The position numbers were made by a program, and so were the translations under genes. Below are positions 22,301-40,829 of a stretch of 64,000 nucleotides of DNA, piece by piece. The notes under the pieces were generated by a model. It saw only the letters and a program-made list of their open reading frames with translations, had not been told where the DNA came from and searched no databases. Location: positions 125,001 through 189,000 of the forward strand of contig CAMRHE010001103.1 in assembly GCA_947044405.1 (NCBI GenBank). The letters are read 5' to 3'. Positions within the stretch are counted from its first letter, which is position 1. The number at the start of each line of letters is the position of its first letter. The stretch comes from Leptodactylus fallax. Lineage: Eukaryota; Chordata; Amphibia; Anura; Leptodactylidae.

Positions 22301-25300
22301 TGATAGGTAGATGCACTGTATGCTTCGTCGTCGGACAAAATATTGGTGGAAATATCAGTGTTTGGCATGATGATGATCAGCCAACATGTACCAAACCTCA
22401 TCCATCGGTTAGCCATGTGGCGACTGTCTAAATCTAACATGTTTTCTTGTTTTAAGGCTAGCTGTACAGAAAACATAAAAATCGGCCATGATGAGACTGA
22501 TCGTTCGATAGCGGAATCGTTCATATGAACAAACCCAACATCAACATAGACAACTAAAGCATCCGATCAGGGGGTCACTTCAGAAAAAGAAATTTGTTCT
22601 CAGCTGGAGTTAATTGGCTACCAATTAACCAAAATTGGCTGATTGTGCCAAACACTTATGTTTGATCAACAGACAATAATTTCCAACATGGTGGATATTT
22701 TTTTGGCAAACAAACGGTATTGGCTGGCCAGCTGTTTGCCATATTGTTTAACATGATCGTCGGCTGGAAACATCTATCTTAGATAACTTCAATCGCATAA
22801 TATTAAAGTTGGCCAGAATGGAAAATTTTGACCATTAGTTATTAAAAAAAAAAAATGTTTTTCAAAACAAAAACAACTTCCATTTTGTAAATTTTTGGCC
22901 ATCTGGCCGCCAAAAATTAGCATTTAACATGACTCAATTTAGATAATATTTTGTGCAGTCTCAGCAATCTTTTTTCCCCCTAAACTGCCCCCCCGGTTTC
23001 TTCATATCCCATTGAAGTCCTAATTCATAATGTATAAGGTAAATGCTTGAGAATATAACCCAGCCCATACAATGTCTTCCCCCGGTATGTGCAGATCACA
23101 CAATGTGACAACCACTGGACATGTGATGTCTTCACAGTAGACGACGCATCCACAAAACCTTAGACTTGGAGAGCTGCAATTGTCTTATCTCACCATGTGA
23201 ATTGTTTCCCGGATGTTCTTCTGTTCTCCTTCTGAAATAAACATGGAGAACATGGAAGAGTTTGTGTAACCGCAACCTCCACTACAACCTTGTTCAGACG
23301 AGAATATTGTACCCATGTCTAACTGTCCGAATTCTGCATGTAATGCCCAAACACCACTGAAGCAAAATTACATCTCCGATACACCTGATTTCACTGGATC
23401 GGAGGGCGTTGTACATAGGGATGTTACATGAGGGGGGCATGGACAAGGATTTATTTGACTGAGGGCTAGGGAAAGAGAAGATTCAGGAAGGTTCCCATTA
23501 CAGAATGATGAAACCAAGGGTCCACGAGTGCCCATGTGAACGTTGCGATGTGTGCCTGCATGACCACCACTCCGTTCACTTCTATAACACTGGAGATTCA
23601 CCAGTCGTCGACTACTAATATGGAACCATGCTAGGTGTGCTATGACTATTCTCCCCGCACCTACCCAATTTTTGACTCATATCATACCTATAACGTAACA
23701 TGTAGTCCTGTAGGATAGTACAACAAGCACGTACCTGTCTTCTACTCCCCAGGTCTTTATGTTGTGTTGATGTTACAGCTAGTTACCAGTCTCTAGTGGG
23801 AGGAGTAGCAGAGTAGGGTTACCACTACACCCTCTACACCTCACCCATAAGCTGCCTGCTAAGCCTCCCAGTCACACCCTATGTCTTATCATTCTTAGGA
23901 TCAACATTTATCGCCTATCCCCTGGAAAGATTATCCGAGGACCTTCACGGTGGCCCCACCGACCACCAGAGTGAATGGTCAGCAGTCCTGGATGCCACAC
24001 CATACCTGGTTGGTTGAGATCTGTGGCAGTATCTAAGTTGTTAGAAGCAGAGAGCTCCCTCAGTCACCTCCTTGTACCCTCCCTTTTCTCGGTGACAAGA
24101 TTTCAGGAGGTGTACTGGTTGCTGGGGCAGTTGGGTGCCTATCAAATGTTCCCCCTTCCCCAGGTCTACCATCATATTACATCTTGGTTCTTCTGCCATT
24201 AATTTCAGTGGGTGCTATGTAATGTTCCATTTCTCCTGCGGAGGTGCTGTAGGGATATTGAACCCTTGTCACAAGAAGATATAGATATGTTTCTAGATAA
24301 CCTGAATAATGTATTATTGTATTAAACCTATATTCTATTTTTGGTCAGATATTTGCTGGTCTGAGGACCTGGAGATCTCCATGTCTCGGTATACAGCAGT
24401 GCATTATGAGGGTCCCTGTGCACAGATAATTCCAGTTCAGAAAACACAGTCTGTGTATTGGCCATATTTTCTACACCACACCGTGTCCGAAAATCCAAAC
24501 CCCTAGTATCATAGTTATCTAGGAAAAATATGTGATGCTTTTTTTTTTTTTTATTTCACCATAGAGTGTTTGATTTTTTTCAGGTGTTTTTCAGAAAATA
24601 CTATAAAAAACAAAAACTTCTGACGACCCAAAAATGCACTAAATATGAAGAAAAGCACAGCAAATAAAAACCTTCCCTCTGTGCAGAAGCAGGTAAGAGG
24701 AACCACACAGATCTCACGACGGGAAGTGTTTTTGGGGAGAGGCCGAAATAATGCTGGGATCTTCAGTTTTGTGCAAATATTGGAACTCCCCATGGACATC
24801 CATTTTGTGTCATTTGAGGATGGGCACCCAGATGATATTTTTGGACACAGTTACAAGTCAGGATTCTTTATTTTTTCTGAAGCACATGTAAAGTGACATG
24901 TTTGGATATTTCTTTACATATTGACCTAAGGCTTGAGTAGCAGGGAGAGATTAGAGGAATTTAGCATCTTTACACAAGGCTGGCGCTCCCCTCCTTTGTA
25001 TTGTATAAAGTCTCAGGTGGTCATTATTGAAATCTTCAAAGGATAAAAACGGAAAACGCCTTAAGTAGTATTCTGTTAAAAAAGTAAAAAACGAAGCTTC
25101 CTTCATGATTTTTACATTGGGGTGAATGCAGACGAACACCTTGATGGAGGGGGGCTGCCTCTGCATCTGTCATTTAATGACCTTTGTTCTCATCCCTAAC
25201 CCACCCTAAGCCTCCTTCATAAGTGGTGTCCTATCAGTTTTTCTGCTGCTAAATAGCCCCATTATGGCTGCAGCACATTTTGCATTTCTCTCTGAGACAG

Positions 25301-25339
25301 GGAGTATATGCAATACAGAGCTGTCTGCCGCTCCCCCAT
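19371..25339. other. RNF20 3' flank and intergenic DNA
   Basis: The RNF20 3' UTR must begin here, but its end is not clear; AATAAA occurs only at about 21563 and 21776. A CTCF-like core CCAGCAGGGGGC lies at 19528-19539. About 22275-22815 has the look of an interspersed element beginning AGGCCAGCCATATACGTTAG. Homopolymer T runs lie at 20138 and 24540. No gene could be supported on either strand. Confidence 0.5.
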
Positions 25340-25990
25340 ACTTTATAACCAGGGTTGCTTTAACCATAGGGCCAATGGTGCACTTGCATCAGGCCCGATG
25401 CTGTCCTGTTGTTCCGGGCTGCCCCAACTTTAGCTCATTGGCATCCTAAGGATGTTGCATACAATGATGAAGCAGGGAGCCGTCGGTTCATTGATTCACC
25501 ATTCATCCCTTTCTTCCCCGGGAGCTGCTGGTGCGATGTGATGATGTCACTTACATCGCGCCTGCAGCTATGCGAAGACTCCAGTCGGACCAGAACAGCA
25601 GGGGATCGAGAAGAGGTGACATTTTTTTTTTTTTTGTCTTTTGGGTTTTTTTTGTTTGGAAGGAGAGGAACATATTATTGTGGGGGCAACTGCAAGGGGA
25701 TATTAAACTGTGGTGGCAGGTGGAGGGTACATTAAACTGACAGGGCAGCTGGAGAGAGGTATTATACTGTGGGTGCAATTGGAGGGGGACACTATGCTGT
25801 GGGAGCAGATGGATGGTGACATTAAACTGTGGGGATAGCTGGAGGGGGAAATTATGCTGTGGGGGCAGCAGGCGGGGGAAATTACATTGTATGGGGACAC
25901 TAGGGAAGCATTATACTGTGTGAGGGTCACTAAGTGGGCATTATAATTTGTGCAAGTCAGGTATTTCTAAGTAGTGTAGATGGGGGCGGA
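25340..25990 (+). repeat. Composite dispersed repeat with internal ~30-bp minisatellite, copy A
   Basis: It begins with GCTTTAACCATAGGGCCAAT, which also occurs in inverted orientation at about 46600. It continues through a GC-rich unique-looking part (GAAGCAGGGAGC, TCACATCGCGCC-like), and then about eight degenerate units of the type GGGGACATTAAACTGTGGGG at 25680-25950. Other copies are at 45766-46620, 57040-57725 and 60120-61084. Confidence 0.7.
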
Positions 25991-27105
25991 CACCAATGTG
26001 TTAAAATGGCCCTGATTATAACTACTTCTGGTCTCTTTACATGTAATTCTGCCAGGAGTAGTTATAAAATAGCAAACAAATAGTTAAGAAAAGTCCAAGA
26101 AAACATAATATAGGAGATCCAGGAACACTGGACTGAAAATCCACATTATAACACAGCTAAAAAGATCGCTGACACAGTAAAAGAGAAATTTCAGCACAGT
26201 CAGGAAAGCTGCTTTCTGTCTATGACTAACATCCCACCAGCAGTAAAAAAGCAGCTAGTCAGAAGTATGTAGACTCTCCTTACACTCACTGTGAGTTGCG
26301 AGAGGCTGCAGACTCCTCTATGTGCAGTGTACAGGCAAGGAAAGCTGTGTGCAAACATGGAGAGGCTGTAAAGAGAGACATGCCCTTCCCCCTTCCACTC
26401 ACTGAGTTCCCATCTTGAGCCTACTGGTTTCTAAAGACAGAACTTCCCTAGTAACAGGGAGTGAACAGCAAATTAGGAAAGAGCGAAACACCTAGTGGCA
26501 GGAACTTTAGAAAGGTTTGTCAGGCAGAAAAGAGCACCATTTATACATAAAGTGCATTATATTATGGTCCACAATCACATGATCAATTTAATCAGACTAA
26601 ATCTGGAAAGTTAGTGGCAGAAGACAAAATGTCAGACAGCACCTGCATAATAGAATAAATGTGCACCGGAGCAATGGCTGACAAACACAAACAATGCAGC
26701 AGAACTTTATAGAGATATTTGCAAACAGTATAGCAGTAGGTGTAGTTCATACCACTGCTATAGTCATTATCTAGGTATATAAATGTGAGGTTCTTGGTGC
26801 ACTATTTGACCACCATTTTTGCATTTTGTCTATATTGCAGCCATAGCATTATGCACCTATGACTTTTTGGCGATTGCATTGTCTGTATGGGGGGTGTTCA
26901 CTTCCTCCATGTTGGATCTGTACTCCTCCTATTTGCCCAAGGCTATATTACATTATTTCTCTGGATCTTACTTGCCATGTGTTCACATTGTAGGCCTGGA
27001 TTCGGACCCAAGAGAGGCAAAGCTCTGTGTCTTGTCGGGACAGATGGGCTCTCACAATATGATCCAGTGGTGCACCAAGAACCTCACACACACACACATA
27101 CACAC
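25991..27105. other. Intergenic DNA
   Basis: AT-rich sequence with no recognisable gene. A 101-residue open frame at 26819-27124 runs into a CA microsatellite and resembles nothing I know, so it is not called. Confidence 0.5.
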
Positions 27106-27708
27106 CATGTTTCTCCGAAACTAAGACCTACTCCAAAGATAAGCCCTAGCATGATTTTTCAGGATTTCTGGACTATGCTTGAAATATAAGCCCTACTCCG
27201 AAAATAAGTTCATTAAAAAAACAAAAAAACTGCCCAGTAAATGGAATACAGCAGGATAGATATAGTAGAGCCTTCATCAAGGATAGCAGACACCCCCAAA
27301 AGAATCCAACATTCTGTACAAGATGGCAGTAGTGAGAGAGTTCTCCACAACAATAAGGGTTGACTACCGGTAGTGGTGGTTTCTCACACACAGATTGGGT
27401 AGTCCCACTGGTATCACTCCATTGTGACTGTTTCCGATCACCAGGCGGAGCCAACTGCTATATTTGGCTGCAGTGGAACCCTGCTGTAATGGCAAGGGAC
27501 CTGACAGTGACACGCCTTTGACAGGAGTGACGTAGATCTGTGTGTGAGAGCCCATCCACATTGGCACTTACAGACTCTAATTGTTTTGGATGTAAGGGGG
27601 TCTGGTGAGTGGAAAAAAATAAGACATCCCCCTGAAAATAAACCCTAACCCATCTTTTGGAGCAATAAATAATATTAGACCCCGTCTTATTTTCTGAGAC
27701 ACATAGGT
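27106..27708. mobile_element. MITE-like element with CCATGTTTCTCCGAAA ends
   Basis: The left end CCATGTTTCTCCGAAACTAA and right end GTCTTATTTTCTGAGACACA are imperfect inverted copies. Internal text such as AATAAGCCCTAGCATGATTT-like stretches recurs within the element in both orientations. This resembles a dispersed vertebrate DNA-transposon-derived repeat family. It has no coding capacity. Confidence 0.6.
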
Positions 27709-27720
27709 ACATATCTATAT

Positions 27721-29125
27721 AGAGGGTGACATAAGTATTGAACACGTCAACAATTTTCTAAGTAAATCTATTTCTAAAGGTGCTATTGACATGAAATTCT
27801 CACCAGATGTGGGTAACAACCCATCCAATCCACACAGACAAAGGGATCAAACCATAGATGTCCATAAATGACGTGTAATAATGAGAAATGACACAGGGAA
27901 AAAGTACTGACCACATGAAGAAAGAAGAGGAGCAAAAAGCCATGGAAAGTCCTGACACCAACTGAAGTCTATCAGGAATTAGAAAGCAATCCTGACACTT
28001 AGGGACAAATAATATCAGCAGGTTCTACTGATGGCCTATAAGAAGGGTCTCATTACTAAGGTGCCGCACAAGAAACATCTCATGATGGGTAAAACCAGTG
28101 AGCTGTCTCAAGACCTTGACAGCCTTATACTGATGGCATTGGTTACAGAAGACTCTCTAAACTATTGAAGGTTCCAGTGAGCGCTGTTGGGGGCCATAAT
28201 CCAGAAGTGGAAAGAACATCATTTCACCACGACCAGGAGCTCCCCACAAGATTTCAGACAGAGGAGTGAAAATAATTATCAGAAGAGTCGTTCAAGGAGA
28301 ACCTGTGGAGAGCGACAGAAAGATCTGGAATCAACGGGTACAAATCTTCATAGAAAACAGTAAGTAACACCCTCAAACTCCTTGGCCTATGTGCACACTC
28401 ACCAAACAAGACTCCATTGCTGGACAAAAAGCATGTTCAAGACAAGCCTGTGAAAACCTGGGAGAATACAGTCTGGTCAGAGGAGTCCAAAATTTAACTC
28501 TTTGAATGCCATAATACACACCATGTTTGGAGGCACTTCATATCGCCCCAAAAACACCAGACCAACAGTGAAGACCAACTAGCAAACTTCATAGTATTGA
28601 AAGAAGGATGAATGGACAAATGTACTGAGACACGTGATGATAATCTGTACATCTACCAAAATGATGAAGATGAAACGAGGGTGGACATTTGAGCAAGACA
28701 ATGATCCCAGACAGCCAAGGAAGAAAGAAAGTGAAGCTGCTGGAATGGCCGAGCCAATCCCCTGACCTGAATCCAATAAAAAATCTATGGAAGAAACTAA
28801 ATCTGAGTTCATAGAAGGAGCCCACCGAACCTTCAGGATGTGAAGAGTGGGCCAAAATCTCACCTGACAATGCCGGCAACTAGTGTCTCCATACAGGAGG
28901 TGTCCTGAAGCTTTATCACCAACAAAGGCTTTTGTACCAAGGATTACATACATTTCAGTAAGCGAGGTCAATACTCTTTCACGGTGTCATTTATGGACAC
29001 CTCAGGTTTGATTTCTTTGCCTGTGTGGATTGGATATGTGGACATCTGGTGACATCTGGTCATGTCAATAACACCTTTAGAAATAGATTTTCTTAGAAAA
29101 TTGGTGACATGTTCAACACATAGCA
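27721..29125 (+). mobile_element. Decayed Tc1-like transposon
   Basis: Degenerate inverted ends of roughly 180 bp: the left begins near GTGACATAAGTATTGAACAC and the right ends near GGTGACATGTTCAACAC; both contain CTATTTCTAAAGGTG or its complement. The interior shows scattered Tc1 transposase words in several plus-strand frames (AIIQKWKEHHFTT, QKDLESTGT, YRPKNT) with many stops and frameshifts. Exact ends are uncertain. It is a dead copy on the plus strand. Confidence 0.8.
27990..28960 (+). pseudogene. Tc1 transposase remnant
   Basis: Recognisable DNA-binding-domain words (SQDLDSL near 28105, QKWKEHHFTT near 28190) and a catalytic-domain trace ([19 protein letters not shown], near 28755, where the usual catalytic Glu after NPI reads Lys). 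The frames are broken repeatedly, so no functional protein is possible. Confidence 0.7.
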
Positions 29126-29130
29126 CATAA

Positions 29131-30336
29131 TGTGATGACTATAGCTGTAATGTAGCTTACACTTCACATACATATAGTACGCCTATATCTTAGCGCCCTC
29201 TAGAGAGTGCTGCTGAATTTTTTAGTGTTTGACAGTTAAACATGGCTACATTACACTTGTCTGAACAAGGTTTTAGTGGACATCAGTAAATCCTGGTGAC
29301 GGGTTCCTGATAAAGAGAGACACGAGAGAACTAACCACTACTCGAAAGTGGAGAGGCCACTTACGCCCAGTAAACACACAGCTTTATATGTTTTTATGAC
29401 AAGTCTCATATTCTTGTGTTATCCACAGGACAGGTAAGGAGGAGTATCCCCGTAACCCCACCACCTCTTCATATTTATGACAATCCGGTGAAGGGTGATT
29501 TATCTCACATGTTGTGTTTGCTCTATGGGCGTGTGAAACTGAGGCCGTTCTATTTTTCACTAGAACAAGGCAAATAAAATGAATCTCATAGCTAATATTT
29601 TATTGGACCTTGACACACTTACTGAGATATATAAAGTATCTGCACACTCCTGAAAGAAAGCACAAGAACAAAACGTCCAGGTAGGTGGTTGCTCCTTGCA
29701 CATATTTCTGCTCATGAGGTTTCTACTGTGGACAATCCAGTTTTGTTAGTAGGATCTCCTGACCATCATCTCCTCAAAGAGTCTTACTGCTGGGACCAGC
29801 AATGATCAGCAGTACAGTAAGGGGGACCTGCAGCAGGTGGAGCCAGTTTCATTGTCAAAAATAGATGAGGGTCCTGTTTGTTATTGAATTTGGAGATCCT
29901 ATATTGGAGATGGGAGGCCAGGGGTCATGTAACATTAAAAAGAACCTTTCCAGTGACCTCTGAGGCCACTGATTTGGTCTCAGAAGTCATGTGGGGCGCA
30001 GGACTTCCAGTGACATGGGCATGATGTGAAACCAAATGGAAAGTGGCAGTGGACAACAGAGCACTGGGGACAGGTGAGCCTGATTTTTTTTTTTAAGTTA
30101 CATCTTCCTTGGCCTCCCCTGTGGTTTGTCTAATTCCTGTAAATCCCTTTAAGTCGTATTCAGATGGTCATATTTGGTCCGAGAAACCTTGTCCATATGA
30201 CAGATGCATTTCCCAGATTGACCGTGGTATGTGGACCGTGGCATGATGGGAGTTCCTGAATTCTCTACTATGTTCCTGAATGTTCTACTATCCCATTCTC
30301 ATCTGATGCTTTAAATTGGGGACAATATAGCCATGA
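29131..30336. other. Intergenic DNA
   Basis: No gene, RNA or clear repeat recognised on either strand. Confidence 0.5.
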
Positions 30337-30880
30337 TCTATCTGCGTGGTTGGGTGGATATGCTGGTTCTGGTAACACTAACCTATCTATCTGCAGGCTT
30401 GGGTGATATGCTGGTTTCTGAAATGCTGGTTTCTACCTATCTGCAGGGCTGTGGCAATAATCTGGTTCTGGTGACCCTAACCTATCTATCTGCAGGGCTG
30501 GGGTGATATGCTGGTTCTGGTGAACCTAACCTATCTATCTGCAGGGATGGTGTGATATACTGGTTCTGGTGACACTAACCTATCTATCTGCAGGGCTGGG
30601 GTGATATGTTGGTTCTGGTGACACTAGCCTATCTATCTGCAGGGCTGGGGTGATATGCTGGTTCTGGTGACACTAACCTATCTATCTGCAGGGCTGGGGT
30701 GACATGCTGGTTCTGGTAACACTAACCTATCTATCTGCAGGGCTGGGGTGATATGTTGGGTTCTAGTGACCCTAACGTATCTATCTGTGGGGCTGGAGTG
30801 ATAAAATGGGTTCTGGTGACACTAACCTATGTATCTGCAGGGCTAGAGTGATATGCTGGTTCTTCTGGCACACTCCCTTT
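30337..30880. repeat. 49-bp minisatellite
   Basis: About eleven imperfect units of roughly 49 bp with the text CTATCTATCTGCAGGGCTGG and GTGATATGCTGGTTCTGGTG. The array stops just before the intact Tc1 element. Confidence 0.9.
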
Positions 30881-30894
30881 AATCAGGCCTTATA

Positions 30895-32543
30895 CAGTCA
30901 TATGAAAATGATTGGGCACCCCTATTAATCTTAATCATTTTTAGTTCTAAATATTTGGGTGTTTGCAACAGCCATTTCAATTTGATATATCTAATAACTG
31001 ATGGACACAGTAATATTTCAGGATTGAAATGAGGTTTATTGTACTAACAGAAAATGTGCAATATGCATTAAACCAAAATTTGACTGGTGCAAAAATTTGG
31101 GTACCCTTATCATTTTATTGATTTGAATACTCCTAACTACTTTTTACTGACTTACTGAAGCACAAAATTGGTTTTGTAACCTCACTGAGCTTTGAACTTC
31201 ATAGCCAGGTGCATCCAATCATGAGAAAAGGTATTTAAGGTGGCCAATTGCAAGTTGTTCTCCTATTTGAATCTCCTCTGAAGAGTGGCATCATGGGCTC
31301 CTCAAAACAACTCTCAAATGATCTGAAAACAAAGATTGTTCAACATAGTTGTTCAGGGGAAGGATACAAAAAGTTGTCTCAGAGATTTAACCTGTCAGTT
31401 TCCACTGTGAGGAACATAGTAAGGAAATGGAAGACCACAGGGACAGTTCTTGTTAAGCCCAGAAGTGGCAGGCCAAGAAAAATATCAGAAAGGCAGAGAA
31501 GAAGAATGGTGAGAACAGTCAAGGACAATCCACAGACCACCTCCAAAGAGCTGCAGCATCATCTTGCTGCAGATGGTGTCACTGTGCATCGGTCAACAAT
31601 ACAGCACACTTTGCACAAGGAGAAGCTGTATGGGAGAGTGATGCGAAAGAAGTCGTTTCTGAAAGCACGCCACAAACAGAGTCGCCTGAGGTATGCAAAA
31701 GCACATTTGGACAAGCCAGCTTCATTTTGGAAGAAGGTCCTGTGGACTGATGAAACAAAGATTGAGTTGTTTGGTCATACAAAAAGGCGTTATGCATGGC
31801 GTCCAAAAAACACAGCATTCCAAGAAAAACACTTGCTACCCACTGTAAAATTTGGTGGAGGTTCCATCATGCTTTGGGGCTGTGTGGCCAATGCCGGCAC
31901 CGGGAATCTTGTTAAAGTTGAGGGTCGCATGGATTCAACTCAGTATCAGCAGATTCTTGAGAATAATGTACAAGAATCAGTGACGAATTTGAAGTTACGC
32001 CGGGGATGGATATTTCAGCAAGACAATGATCCAAAACACAGCTCCAAATCTACTCAGGCATTCATGCAGAGGAACAATTACAATGTTCTGGAATGGCCAT
32101 CCCAGTCCCCAGACCTGAATATCATTGAACATCTGTGGGATAATTTGAAGCGGGCTGTCCATGCTCGGCGACCATCAAACTTAACTGAACTGGAATTGTT
32201 TTGTAAAGAGGAATGGTCAAAAATACCTTCATCCAGGATCCAGGAACTGATTAAAAGCTACAGGAAGCGACTAGAGGCTGTTATTTTTGCAAAAGGAGGA
32301 TCTACTAAATATTAATGTCACTTTTCTGTTGAGGTGCCCATACTTTTGCACCGGTCAAATTTTGGTTTAATGCATATTGCACATTTTCTGTTAGTACAAT
32401 AAACCTCATTTCAATCCTGAAATATTACTGTGTCCATCAGTTATTAGATATATCAAATTGAAATGGCTGTTGCAAACACCCAAATATTTAGAACTAAAAA
32501 TGATTAAGATTAATAGGGGTGCCCAAACTTTTTCATATGACTG
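30895..32543 (+). mobile_element. Complete Tc1-like transposon with intact transposase
   Basis: Inverted terminal repeats of about 210 bp (30895-31107 and 32332-32543) start CAGTCATATGAAAA and differ at only a few positions. TA dinucleotides flank the element at 30893-30894 and 32544-32545, as expected for Tc1 target-site duplication. The total length is 1649 bp, a usual Tc1 size. The single gene inside is uninterrupted, so the copy could be autonomous. Confidence 0.96.
31293..32315 (+). CDS. Tc1-family DD34E transposase, intact
   Basis: A 340-residue nuclear transposase that would cut and paste its own element at TA sites. The start is placed at the ATG of MGSSKQ (31293), the family-typical beginning; an upstream in-frame ATG at 31248 adds 15 residues of no known role. 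Residues 1-110 hold the paired-type helix-turn-helix domains with the GRPRK-like AT-hook at about 58-63. The catalytic triad is D153 (WTDETK), D244 (QQDNDPKH) and E279 (NIIEHLW), with 34 residues between the last two. No stop or frameshift is present. Activity is inference; the usual NPIEHLW reads NIIEHLW here. Confidence 0.96.
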   Translation: MGSSKQLSNDLKTKIVQHSCSGEGYKKLSQRFNLSVSTVRNIVRKWKTTGTVLVKPRSGRPRKISERQRRRMVRTVKDNPQTTSKELQHHLAADGVTVHRSTIQHTLHKEKLYGRVMRKKSFLKARHKQSRLRYAKAHLDKPASFWKKVLWTDETKIELFGHTKRRYAWRPKNTAFQEKHLLPTVKFGGGSIMLWGCVANAGTGNLVKVEGRMDSTQYQQILENNVQESVTNLKLRRGWIFQQDNDPKHSSKSTQAFMQRNNYNVLEWPSQSPDLNIIEHLWDNLKRAVHARRPSNLTELELFCKEEWSKIPSSRIQELIKSYRKRLEAVIFAKGGSTKY

Positions 32544-32545
32544 TA

Positions 32546-33429
32546 CATGCTGGAATTGTCACGCATGCATTGGTGACATGTATGATCCCACTGACACATA
32601 CATTCCATCTAGCCAGATCAATCTGACCTTGTGCTTATTGGGGAAAGCAATAGAATTAGAGAAGATACATTCAGCTTGGCTTTTAGCAGGGCTTTGGTTA
32701 GCTTTTATGTGGATTGTGGCAGGCGGTTTTAGGGGGCAGTGGTTGGCAGTTCTAGCGAACACCTTGTTTGAAAATTATGGGAATGGGTGGTTGTGACTGG
32801 CAATTATTGGGAAATGGTGGCTGGGGGAACTGGCTTGACACCTATGAGGACACGTGTTGCTGGACATACTGTATATGGGACAACTGTGACTATCTACGTA
32901 TGGTCACATAATTGACAGCTATGTATTTACCCATCATTGTCGGTCTATGAGGGCACCTGTGATGGACAATCATGGGGAAATCTATGAGCTATCTAAAAAT
33001 ACAAAGCTTGTCGTGAATGCTGTAGTGGCCATAGTCAAAGCTACAATATTTCATTTCTCCTTCAGATAGGTAATAATATAGAAATTTTAAAAAAAATCTG
33101 CAAAAATGTCTAAAAATTATGTTGCATCGTGGGGAGGGCTTGTTCCTCCATATTTGGCAGACTTGCCCATATACTGTGCTGCTTCTGGGTGAGGGATTCT
33201 ACACTCAGTGTCTAATGTGAAGCTGTAAAAGTTGCCATAACGGGATTATCTCCTGCTGGACCTTTGGGGCTGTTTACTGTATCATAGGCCGGGCCTCTAA
33301 TACTCTGGTGGACCAGTCTGGTCTGTGTTGTATACTTGCATATACCTTCCTGTATATGATTGTACGGTAGTATGTTTGGCTATGTTTATATGATATATTT
33401 ACCTGCATTACATTTCTACAGGACTGACC
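32546..33429. other. Upstream region of the lectin gene
   Basis: No coding evidence. A TATA-like stretch TTTATATGATATATT lies at about 33386-33400. CATTTCTACAG at about 33411-33421 could instead be a splice acceptor for an untranslated first exon. The two alternatives cannot be separated by sequence alone. Confidence 0.4.
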
Positions 33430-40691
<7,262 letters not shown>

Positions 40692-40802
40692 GGCCGAAGA
40701 GCTGGGGATACTCCGAATGTAGCGCCAATCCAAGCAACCAATCACTTACTAGCTTGTAGGGATGTAGGGCATTGTCACATGTTTTTATTGAGTTTGGTGA
40801 AG

Positions 40803-40808
40803 AATAAA
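40803..40808 (+). terminator. Polyadenylation signal of the lectin gene
   Basis: AATAAA 112 bases after the stop codon, followed by GT-rich sequence (AAGTGTTTGTATAG) about 20 bases further on. Spacing fits a normal vertebrate 3' end near 40825. Confidence 0.75.
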
Positions 40809-40829
40809 AAGCTGAAATACTGGACAAAG

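Noticed and set aside
26819..27124. 101-residue frame with hydrophobic start
   Set aside because: Runs into a CA repeat, overlaps another frame of equal length, and matches no family I recognise.
28579..28971. 130-residue minus-strand frame
   Set aside because: Antisense of the decayed Tc1 transposase.
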